Shown here piece by piece: positions 1 to 6,884 of a stretch of 64,000 nt of DNA. The number at the start of each line of letters is the position of its first letter. Within the stretch, counting starts at the first letter, position 1. The stretch comes from Williamsia herbipolensis. Its GTDB lineage: Bacteria; Actinomycetota; Actinomycetes; Mycobacteriales; Mycobacteriaceae. Made by a program: the position numbers and the translations under genes. The notes beneath the pieces are model-generated. The model had not been told where the DNA came from. It worked only from the letters and a program-made list of their open reading frames with translations, and ran no database searches. The stretch is from the NCBI RefSeq assembly GCF_000964005.1, contig NZ_JXYP01000010.1, positions 62,001-126,000 on the forward strand, in the 5' to 3' direction.

Positions 1-153
1 GGCGGTGCGCACGAGCGGATTGATACGCACCTCCTCGAAGGGACATGCACACTGGAAAAGTGCTGACAACACTTGGCAATGCAATGAGCGTGTCGCCTGG
101 CGACTTCGACACCGACCACCGAGTTCAGCGCGGCATCTTGGGGGTGGCCGCGC

Positions 154-645
154 ATGAGAGGCGTGGCGACTGACCGTCTGACACGCACCCAGCATCTGCG
201 TTGGGTGTTCGTGGTCCTCAGCGCAACCCTCGTCGCCGTTCCGCTGCTTGTCGAACCACTTGCCCGCCGACGACTCGGGGGTGGTGGCACGTTCGACCTG
301 GGGCCGCTGCAACTCAAGCTGGCCTATAACAGCGGGGTTGCGTTCAGCTTCGGCGACCGGTTGCCGGCGTGGGTAATTCTGGCGGTCACCGCCACGATCA
401 CTCTCGTCGTCGGCGCTTACACCTGGTGCGCCGCTGCCACGAGTTCGCCCGCTTTGGTGGTGGCCTTGTCGGTGGTCTTTGCCGGCGCCGGTGCCAACGT
501 GATCGATCGGGCGGCCGACGGCAAGGTCACCGACTACTTTCACACCGGATGGTGGCCGACGTTCAACCTCGCTGATGTTTACATCATCTTCGGGCTTGTG
601 CTGCTCCTGGGCGCGCTCTGGCGCGACTCGACACCAGACCCCTAG
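154..645 (+). CDS. lspA: Signal peptidase II (LspA-like prolipoprotein peptidase)
   Basis: A 163-residue integral membrane aspartic protease of the family that removes signal peptides from lipid-modified prolipoproteins. Four hydrophobic segments are visible (about residues 18-33, 72-88, 96-113 and 138-156). The family motifs are present: NSGVAFSF, the first catalytic aspartate in GANVIDRAADG, and the second in FNLADVYI. Length is normal for LspA. The ATG at 154 is used; a GTG at 163 is an alternative. It stands alone here, which suggests an accessory copy on the mobile element rather than the housekeeping gene; such extra copies are often found with metal-resistance genes, which would lie left of the window. 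Confidence 0.9.
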   Translation: MRGVATDRLTRTQHLRWVFVVLSATLVAVPLLVEPLARRRLGGGGTFDLGPLQLKLAYNSGVAFSFGDRLPAWVILAVTATITLVVGAYTWCAAATSSPALVVALSVVFAGAGANVIDRAADGKVTDYFHTGWWPTFNLADVYIIFGLVLLLGALWRDSTPDP

Positions 646-1002
646 TAACTCATCGATGTTCGAGAATTCGCGCGCCAATGTCTCGGTTGGCCCCCACCGC
701 CCCCATGCTTAGACGCTCGGTGGTAGACGCAACGTCGAACGCGTCGACACCTTCGTTCCGAAGGCAGCATCGGACACCGCGCGCGGCCTGACACCTCTGG
801 TGCCTTGCTCCGACACAGCGAGTGTTGGCGGTCCTTCCTCAGAGACGACGGCCCCCGACGTCGGCGCGGAGATGGCGTTCTGCGGTTGACTTCCGCAGTG
901 GTGTCAGTCGCATGGCTGAAGGAGGTGAAGACCGTCACGAAACGGGGGTAGCGGCAGACGATCATCAAACCGTGGGCGCCCGTTCGGATCCTGTCTGCCG
1001 AG
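646..1002. other. Intergenic region without a supported gene
   Basis: Between the convergent lspA-like and DUF1275 genes. Open frames exist on both strands but their translations are Arg/Pro/Ser-rich with no start signal or recognisable motif. I see no convincing RNA gene or terminator. Confidence 0.5.
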
Positions 1003-1710
1003 TTAGCCCAGGATGGTCCTGCGGTCGGTATGAAAGAACGTCACGGCGGTGGCCGCGGCGCACAGCGCGCCGGCGCCGAACAGGATGTAGCCGTCGTTGA
1101 TGATGGTGCCGACGATGCCGCCGAACGTGGCGCCGGCGATGAAACCCGCGTAGAGCAGGGTGTAGCCGAGCCAGTCGTACATGGTGCCGCCGCCGCGGGC
1201 GTGTCGTTCGATGCCCTGCCCGAGTTTGACGAGGGTGCCGGTGACGTAGCTCAGCGGTATGGACACCTCGCCGTTCTTGACGAATGCAGCGTTGAGTGCG
1301 CCGACGGAGAACGCGACGATGACGATGGGGACGTAGGTGACTTCGTTGCCGTCGAACCCGTTGAGAATGAGGTCGGTCATGCCCGCGGTGAACAATCCGA
1401 TGGTGGTGAGCACCGTCGCCCCGTGTGGATGGTTCTTCCAGAACCGGCGCCGCAGGTACATGGCGATGGCCACCCCGGAGACGAACGCCACGATCAGGAT
1501 CCCGGCGTTGAGCGCGGACGGGCCGATCACTCCACGGGATCGGGTTGTGTCGAATCCCTGCAGCACAGCGCGTTCGGTGTTGCCGGTCATGAAGGTGACG
1601 AAGTAGCCCTGCGAATCGAGGAACGCTGCAGCGCCGATCATTCCGGCAACCGCAGCGAGTAACCAGGACAGGCGGGCATCAGGACCGGTCGCATCTTCTT
1701 TACTGATCAT
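1003..1710 (-). CDS. YoaK/DUF1275 family membrane protein
   Basis: A 235-residue multi-pass membrane protein. The family hallmark FVTFMTGNT appears near residue 40, after a first hydrophobic segment; further helices lie around residues 70-85, 100-120, 128-145 and at the C-terminus. Members are widespread in bacteria and have no established function. The start at 1710 (MISKEDATG) is preferred to an upstream start at 1791, because the extra 27 residues look non-coding and would run through the inverted repeat at 1722-1738. Monocistronic, convergent with the lspA-like gene. Confidence 0.8.
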   Translation of the reverse strand: MISKEDATGPDARLSWLLAAVAGMIGAAAFLDSQGYFVTFMTGNTERAVLQGFDTTRSRGVIGPSALNAGILIVAFVSGVAIAMYLRRRFWKNHPHGATVLTTIGLFTAGMTDLILNGFDGNEVTYVPIVIVAFSVGALNAAFVKNGEVSIPLSYVTGTLVKLGQGIERHARGGGTMYDWLGYTLLYAGFIAGATFGGIVGTIINDGYILFGAGALCAAATAVTFFHTDRRTILG

Positions 1711-1721
1711 GTTTCCCGAAA

Positions 1722-1738
1722 TACTATGTAAAATAGTA
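1722..1738. promoter_or_regulatory. Perfect inverted repeat upstream of the DUF1275 gene
   Basis: Arms TACTAT (1722-1727) and ATAGTA (1733-1738) around a 5-base AT-rich centre. It lies 12 bases upstream of the chosen start and is a candidate operator for a dimeric repressor. No regulator gene lies next to it. Confidence 0.45.
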
Positions 1739-2182
1739 GTAATCGGGCATCCGGCGGGCGACGTGACGTGACCAACACGACCTGGCCGCACGCCGTCTAG
1801 GTCACGTCAAGTTCCCGCACCGGGGACGCGGGTTCTTTCTCATGCCGGCCGGCTCCGCCCCCCGGTGGGCCCGCAACCGATGCATTGACCTAGAAGAACC
1901 TGGACAAAGGGCGATTATCTAGATCATTCTAGGTACCGCCGTGACGGGGACTCATCCGTTTACACCCCAGGAATTGGTCACCTGCGCAGCCACCGGTCGA
2001 TCGGGGATGCTTCTCGACGTCGAAGTAGCGTCAATTGTCGGCTGCTTCTGGTTTGGGTCCGACATAGACGCCTTAGCTGTCACCTCCCGAAGCGTGGGCG
2101 CCTATGAGGGCACCTATGGTTCGGTAGCTTGTGGGTGCCACGCTCTTAACCACGGCGCGCGGCAGCGATAAGGTAGCTAACT
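1739..2182. other. Intergenic region between divergent genes
   Basis: Divergent intergenic region of about 440 bases upstream of the methyltransferase and DUF1275 genes. It holds a weak 76-codon open frame (1941-2171) without motif or ribosome site, and a 7-base inverted repeat, CCTAGAA at 1889-1895 and TTCTAGG at 1927-1933. Promoters for both flanking genes should lie here but none can be assigned firmly. Confidence 0.4.
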
Positions 2183-3043
2183 ATGACAGTCGACATCTCC
2201 AGCGTCGGAACGACTGCTGTGATCACTGCCCAAATGCGCGCTCTCGAGTCGGCTCGTGAGGACCGCCTGTTCCGAGACGACCTCGCTTCGGAACTGGTCC
2301 GACAGGCTGGCCTGGGAATAGAGAACATCACCCTCGATCAAGTCGACGGTCAACGCGTGTACGTGTCGCTATCCGTGCGAACCCACTTCCTCGACGTCCG
2401 ATGCCGGGAACTTCTCGCAGGGAGCGACATCAGCCAGGTCGTCATCCTGGGCGCGGGTCTCGATACCCGTGCTGTCAGACTCGACTGGCTCGAAAACGGG
2501 ATCACTGTCTTTGAGATCGACCGGTCAGACGTCGCTGAACTGAAGTCGAGAGGGCTCGGTATCGACAGCCCGAATTGGCGAGGTCTCGCTGCAGATCTGA
2601 CGTCGCCGTCGTGGACCGAAGAACTTTTGGCGGCTGGGTTCGACCCAGCGCGTCCCGCGCTCTTTATAGCTGAGGGACTGTTTATGTATCTTCACGACAT
2701 CGACAGCCGCGAGATCGTGGCCAGCATCGTGGGGTTGAGCGCACCTGGAAGTCACCTGTTCGCAGTCCATTTTGGGCGGGGAGCTCTACTCGACGCGGAG
2801 ACGAAAGCCATGTCGGCGGCCGCCGGCAGCAACGGTTACGCGTTCGAGTCGGCCATCGAAACGTCGCCGGCCGAATGGCTGGGCGCAGACTGGAGCGTCA
2901 CGGAGGCGCAGTCGATAGCGCAATATGCGCCGTCTGTCGGCCGTACTATTCCGTACGACGAGGCTGCTATCGGAGCCGAAGTCGCATGGATGATCACGGC
3001 CGAGATCAACGCTCCGCAATCTCGAACATCATCCGGTGGGTAA
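2183..3043 (+). CDS. Class I SAM-dependent methyltransferase (LCMT/Ppm1-like family)
   Basis: A 286-residue soluble methyltransferase of the leucine carboxyl methyltransferase-like group that is expanded in mycobacteria and streptomycetes (polyketide O-methyltransferases and many orphans). Seen in sequence: the SAM-binding motif VVILGAGLDTRA around residues 91-102, an acidic FEIDRSDV following strand 2, and AEGLFMYL near residue 160, typical of this family. Substrate cannot be predicted. A ribosome site AAGGTAG precedes the ATG. Its last 38 bases overlap convergently with the membrane-protein gene that ends at 3006. Confidence 0.8.
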   Translation: MTVDISSVGTTAVITAQMRALESAREDRLFRDDLASELVRQAGLGIENITLDQVDGQRVYVSLSVRTHFLDVRCRELLAGSDISQVVILGAGLDTRAVRLDWLENGITVFEIDRSDVAELKSRGLGIDSPNWRGLAADLTSPSWTEELLAAGFDPARPALFIAEGLFMYLHDIDSREIVASIVGLSAPGSHLFAVHFGRGALLDAETKAMSAAAGSNGYAFESAIETSPAEWLGADWSVTEAQSIAQYAPSVGRTIPYDEAAIGAEVAWMITAEINAPQSRTSSGG

Positions 3044-3944
3044 CCACCGGGGTGGCTGAAGCCCTCCAACATTCAGCCCGAGTCACTGGTACGTCGATGT
3101 CTCCAAACAGATTTCGGTGAAAGACGCGTCGCGACCGTAGCCATTCGTCGCTTCGATTGATGAGCAGCTGATACCTGCGCAGGCGGTCACGTAGTTTGAC
3201 GAACTGGGGCACCAGCAGAGCTGCTACAAGAAGAACGGTGACAGCGGTCGTCAAGCCGACAGCGATGAGTGAACTGTTCCGAACGTACTGCGCAGGAAAC
3301 AGCTTCGGAGCAGCGTGCACTACGAAGACTCGCAGGACGATGTGGCCGGAAAAGGTGATCGCGGTGAGCGCTGCAAGTCCGATCAGGATCATCATCGTGC
3401 GAATTGCGCCCGCGAACTCCGACAAGGTGCGCCCGATAAGCGCGAGAGCGGCAACACCAACGATCGCGATTGTGGCCGCCACGTAGGCCCAGAACACCAC
3501 CTGCGAGGCGCTCCACTCGAACGCATCCGGTAGGTACCCGATGGGCCTGGTCCGCAGATCACTCGTCGCAAATGACAACGTCAGCACGGCCACCGAGAAG
3601 GCCGCCATACAGTGTGGAGCGGCAGGATTGAATCGATACCCGACCACCCATGCGGTCGCTGGAACGCAGTAGACCAACGCGAGCGTCGTGCTCGAAATTG
3701 TGAGAAAGTACGGCACGTTGTACCACTTGCCAAGGAGGTTTGATCCCAAAGCAACTGCGTCAAAGCTGTTTTCGATAGGCGGTAGGTGTAACAGGCGTGC
3801 ACTGACGAAGAGGACGATCGCCATCCCGATCCAATGTGCCCCAGACGTTGGAGCTGTGATGGGTCCGGAACGGCTGAGCAACACGGCTCCGATGCCGAGT
3901 AATACGAACGAACCGGCGGTAGTCACGAGATCGAGCAGCCACAC
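3006..3944 (-). CDS. Seven-helix membrane protein, last gene of an ImmA/IrrE operon
   Basis: A 312-residue protein with seven predicted hydrophobic helices (about residues 5-25, 35-54, 76-101, 112-127, 149-173, 180-209, 224-250) and a basic cytoplasmic tail of about 60 residues. It resembles the actinobacterial MAB_1171c group, annotated as putative transporters without experimental support. Members repeatedly sit beside XRE and ImmA/IrrE genes. The GTG at 3944 is chosen because AGGAG lies six bases upstream. It follows the metallopeptidase gene by 18 bases, so it is probably cotranscribed. Role as sensor, substrate or target of the peptidase is inference. Confidence 0.65.
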   Translation of the reverse strand: MWLLDLVTTAGSFVLLGIGAVLLSRSGPITAPTSGAHWIGMAIVLFVSARLLHLPPIENSFDAVALGSNLLGKWYNVPYFLTISSTTLALVYCVPATAWVVGYRFNPAAPHCMAAFSVAVLTLSFATSDLRTRPIGYLPDAFEWSASQVVFWAYVAATIAIVGVAALALIGRTLSEFAGAIRTMMILIGLAALTAITFSGHIVLRVFVVHAAPKLFPAQYVRNSSLIAVGLTTAVTVLLVAALLVPQFVKLRDRLRRYQLLINRSDEWLRSRRVFHRNLFGDIDVPVTRAECWRASATPVVTHRMMFEIAER

Positions 3945-3962
3945 TGCAGACTCCTATCGCAT

Positions 3963-4565
3963 TCAGTAGTAGCCGAAGGATCGAGCTATGCGGTCGATCA
4001 TCACTGCCCCGCGCTCATGTCCCCTGTGGGCCGCGATTCTCGACCGCTTCTCGTCGACGTGAGCCAACAGGATCGAGGCGAACCATTCAGCCTCCTGCTC
4101 AGCGCGCTCGCCATCGTTCAGCGGTGCAAGATTCAGCTCGGAGGCGTGACCGACATGGCACACAAAGGAGCCGACCTGTGCCGTCACGAGCGACGGTGGC
4201 AGCGCGTTGAGCCACTGCGTCCACTGGTGCGAGGATGCGCGTCGCGGATGGTCCAGCAGAAGATGTCCCATCTCATGGGCGATCACGTATCGGCGTTCTG
4301 TCTCCGAAAGACCTGCACTGACCACGATTTCATCGTGGCTTTCGTAGGGCCACAACTGGCCCGTGATTCCGTGGGGCTGATCGGAATCGCCGGAAGCACT
4401 AACTATGCGGATCGGCCGGTTGCGAAGGAATGACTGTTCGACGACGAAGCTGTCGACGGTCCACATTGGCCCCGGGTTGAGGGAACGGACCAGCTGCTCA
4501 GCAGTGGAGCGTGGAGATTCTTGACGGGTCCGCTCAGCTTTCCGCGGCCGCGCAACCAACCTCAT
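3963..4565 (-). CDS. ImmA/IrrE family metallopeptidase
   Basis: A 200-residue protein with the zinc-protease motif HEMGH (in VIAHEMGHLLLDHP, about residue 97) and a downstream glutamate-rich helix (GERAEQEAEWFASILL) that should supply the third zinc ligand. ImmA/IrrE peptidases cleave partner repressors or stress regulators. The start at 4565 is supported by a four-base ATGA overlap with the upstream gene; the reading frame stays open further upstream but that part is shadow sequence. Partner candidates are the XRE protein and small protein encoded just upstream. Confidence 0.75.
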   Translation of the reverse strand: MRLVARPRKAERTRQESPRSTAEQLVRSLNPGPMWTVDSFVVEQSFLRNRPIRIVSASGDSDQPHGITGQLWPYESHDEIVVSAGLSETERRYVIAHEMGHLLLDHPRRASSHQWTQWLNALPPSLVTAQVGSFVCHVGHASELNLAPLNDGERAEQEAEWFASILLAHVDEKRSRIAAHRGHERGAVMIDRIARSFGYY

Positions 4566-5011
4566 CCGGCCAGGAGACGCGGCCGCTCTCGGAAGAAGAG
4601 ATGAGCGCGGTAGTTGCGGAGTTCGTCCATGGACATGTGCCCGAGCGCCTGGAACTCCCGCCCGCCCCTCGAATGCGGCATCCCGATGAGACGCAGCGAC
4701 AAGAGAATCTCGGCCTGCACGAGCGGAAGTAGGTACTGTGACGGGTCGTCTGACAGCAGTGACGTGTCGTCGTGCCACTGGCAGGCTCGTGCGTAGGCAG
4801 CCCGTTCGGCCACGGATGGAGTCTCCAAACCGTCGACGTGCCGTCTGACTTGCTCGACCGTGATCGGCCAACCCAGTCCCTTGACTCGTTTGGCGAGCGA
4901 CTCAGGCGAGTCCTTGTCGATCCCGGGCGCGAGCTGCATCATGATTCGCAGCCGCAGCGCGAGGGTCTCGCTTCTAGCCGTCGTAAGGTCGTCATCCTCC
5001 ACGCACGTCAT
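4562..5011 (-). CDS. Small protein between XRE regulator and ImmA/IrrE gene
   Basis: A 149-residue soluble, helix-rich protein with no motif I recognise for certain. Residues 33-70 (SPESLAKRVKGLG, then TVEQVRRHVDGL) look like a divergent helix-turn-helix, so it may be a second DNA-binding component. It starts 9 bases after the XRE gene and overlaps the metallopeptidase gene by four bases, which suggests translational coupling and joint function. Confidence 0.65.
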   Translation of the reverse strand: MTCVEDDDLTTARSETLALRLRIMMQLAPGIDKDSPESLAKRVKGLGWPITVEQVRRHVDGLETPSVAERAAYARACQWHDDTSLLSDDPSQYLLPLVQAEILLSLRLIGMPHSRGGREFQALGHMSMDELRNYRAHLFFRERPRLLAG

Positions 5012-5020
5012 CCTTTTATT

Positions 5021-5779
5021 TTAGTCGGCGAAGTAACCAATTGCACGAATCTTCTGCTGTAGCCGGTCGTGGAACCGGCCGTCGTCGTCGACCGCCAGAC
5101 CGGCCAACCAGCGTCGATATTCCTGGTCAGGCTGCTTTCTGGTGTCGACTTCGTCGTCTGAAACACCCTCTGTCAGATAGGGACCGAACGTCGTCAGTAG
5201 GAATCCGGGAACCGTCTTGCCGGCGGCGACGAATCGTTCCAGCACCTCGGTCGCGTGTGCTGCGCCAAGATGGTGTGCGAATACGCTCAGCTCGCGTGAA
5301 AGTGCCGGCTCGACCCTCTCGCTACGAGAGAGTCGCTGCACAAGATCGAGTCCTTCGCGGATTACCTCGGCGGGCACGGCGACATGAGCGAAGTCGAGTG
5401 GATCGACTGTTGGTGGACCTTTGACCGCCTTCTCATCAGGCGCTTCACCCCGCGAGATCGGGCGCGGGGGCTTCAGGTCGAGACAGCTTGCTGCAGAGCC
5501 GGGTTCCCACGTCAACGCGACGTCCAATCGGGCCAAAGTACTCGGCCGCGGAAAGGCGGTGGTGGGCTCGGGGTTCTCAATTCGGGCCAACGTCGAATCA
5601 GAAGGCCCGCCCGCGAGACGAAGCGCTTCTCTTGTGAGACCGAGGCCCCTTCGTCGGGATTTCACGGCATCCGCGAGGTGCGCAAGAGGCGGAGGAATCT
5701 CGTCAGACACGCCATAGAGCGTAGCGGCTCGTAGTTGGTGAAGTGCTGTTTCGGTCGCCAGCACCTTATTGCGAGCCAC
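5021..5779 (-). CDS. XRE family transcriptional regulator
   Basis: A 252-residue protein with a Cro/C1-type helix-turn-helix around residues 33-85 (VKSRRRGLGLTREALRLAGG, then STLARIENP) and an unassigned C-terminal half of about 150 residues. The GTG at 5779 is preferred because AGGAGG lies ten bases upstream; an ATG at 5800 would place that ribosome site inside the gene. First gene of a four-gene minus-strand operon with a metallopeptidase and membrane protein. By analogy with ImmR-ImmA it may repress this operon or the element and be released by proteolysis; that is inference. Confidence 0.7.
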   Translation of the reverse strand: MARNKVLATETALHQLRAATLYGVSDEIPPPLAHLADAVKSRRRGLGLTREALRLAGGPSDSTLARIENPEPTTAFPRPSTLARLDVALTWEPGSAASCLDLKPPRPISRGEAPDEKAVKGPPTVDPLDFAHVAVPAEVIREGLDLVQRLSRSERVEPALSRELSVFAHHLGAAHATEVLERFVAAGKTVPGFLLTTFGPYLTEGVSDDEVDTRKQPDQEYRRWLAGLAVDDDGRFHDRLQQKIRAIGYFAD

Positions 5780-5956
5780 TGGATGCACACCTCCTCTCAT
5801 AAGCCGAACCTGATGGCATCATAAACCACTAACACAACCAACGCAGACAGCAAATGACGCACTTGTGACCGACGTATGAAGGTAATACGCTTGCAGTGCA
5901 AGGGTAGGAAACAGGAAGTAGACGTGCCAGGGACCGCCCACCTGGCTCGAAAGAAC

Positions 5957-6002
5957 CGGTTCGGACGCGGCAGTGATTGGCGTCCCTAGCGCGTCCGAAC
6001 CG
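5957..6002. repeat. Long perfect inverted repeat (13-base arms, 20-base loop)
   Basis: Left arm 5957-5969 and right arm 5990-6002 are exact reverse complements (core GGTTCGGACGCG). It lies in the gap between the divergent XRE operon and a small HTH gene. It could be an operator, a transfer-origin hairpin or a recombination site. No T-tract follows, so a simple terminator is less likely. Confidence 0.6.
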
Positions 6003-6076
6003 ATCGAACAGCCAGCAACCCATAGGGCCGCGACTGCGCTCATCGTAGCGGCCCGTCGATACGTCGAGGACGGATT

Positions 6077-6325
6077 GTGCGCGATGTCGACCCATGGTCG
6101 GCGGCCCAGGTCGTGCGACGACCGGTCACCGAAACGGCACTACGCAGTAGCCGCAGCATTCCCGAGGCGGTGAAGGTAAGTGCCGAGCAGTGCGTCCGAG
6201 AACTGCTCTCGCAGGGACAGATCTCCGAGTGGACCGCGTGCGTGCAGGCCGCGTCGCAGTTCGGTATCCATCCCAGTTCGGTATGGCTCTGGTGGTCCGC
6301 TGATCGTCTGAGGGCCGGCCTGTGA
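6077..6325 (+). CDS. Small helix-turn-helix protein, transposase OrfA-like
   Basis: An 82-residue protein whose C-terminal half (QAASQFGIHPSSVWLWW) matches the helix-turn-helix pattern of IS3-type transposase N-terminal proteins. There is no catalytic partner, no terminal inverted repeats and no DDE domain, so it is more likely a DNA-binding accessory protein than a live insertion sequence. A protein of the same type is encoded inside the conjugation operon at 18653-18940. A GTG at 6074 is an equally possible start. Confidence 0.5.
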   Translation: MRDVDPWSAAQVVRRPVTETALRSSRSIPEAVKVSAEQCVRELLSQGQISEWTACVQAASQFGIHPSSVWLWWSADRLRAGL

Positions 6326-6490
6326 CAGCACCGATCTGGCGATGTGCACTGCTGAATTCGCATCGAGCATCTCCCGACGGCTACCCGCCATCAAACATGG
6401 ACCGGACGCCAAACCCGAGGACCCCGCGCCAGGACGGCGCGAGGACCGCGGCCCGTAAGCGGGTCGGCGGTTTGACGAAAGGAATTGCAG

Positions 6491-6700
6491 ATGCGGATAA
6501 AGACATCGGCCGTTGCGGTCAGTCTCTTTGCGGCCCTGACTCTCTCGGGAGTTGCGGCGGGTGCGGGCACAGCGAGCGCTCGAGCCATCACGCCGATCGA
6601 GAAGTGCACGCAGAAGCGGTTCTCAACACCGAGGCCGTCGGCTCCGTGCAAGCACTACGGGCCGGGATGGGGCTGGTCGACCAACCCCTACACCCAGTAG
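6491..6700 (+). CDS. Tiny secreted protein
   Basis: A 69-residue precursor with a clear Sec signal peptide (basic MRIKT, hydrophobic VAVSLFAALTLSGVA, cleavage after a TASARA region), leaving a mature peptide of about 38 residues with two cysteines and a Trp/Gly/Pro-rich tail ending NPYTQ. The ATG at 6491 has a purine-rich AAAGGA seven bases upstream, better than the TTG at 6485. Function unknown. It lies just before the conjugation operon but is separated by about 180 bases. Confidence 0.6.
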   Translation: MRIKTSAVAVSLFAALTLSGVAAGAGTASARAITPIEKCTQKRFSTPRPSAPCKHYGPGWGWSTNPYTQ

Positions 6701-6884
6701 CGCAACGCAGGTCGGCGGGGCCGGATAGTCGTCCGGCTTGGCATGACCTGCAGCCGACTGGGTGGGGTGATGTGCCGTCTCTCGCACCCAGTCGGCGTGT
6801 GTTCGGAAGTTCCTCTTTGACTGTTTCGAACAGCTTCGATTGTAGCTGCGTCGACCGGTCACCCCTTCATAGAAATGGCTGGTT

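Noticed and set aside
1-153. Left attachment site or left end of the element
   Set aside because: No similarity to the tRNA-Pro 3' end was seen here.
642-968. 108-codon minus-strand frame in the gap after the lspA-like gene
   Set aside because: Arg/Ser/Pro-rich with no start signal or motif.
1941-2171. 76-codon frame before the methyltransferase gene
   Set aside because: No ribosome site and no recognisable pattern; cannot be separated from chance.
6077-6325. Insertion-sequence remnant
   Set aside because: Only an HTH protein is present; no DDE domain, terminal repeats or target duplication, and a sister gene is a coupled operon member.
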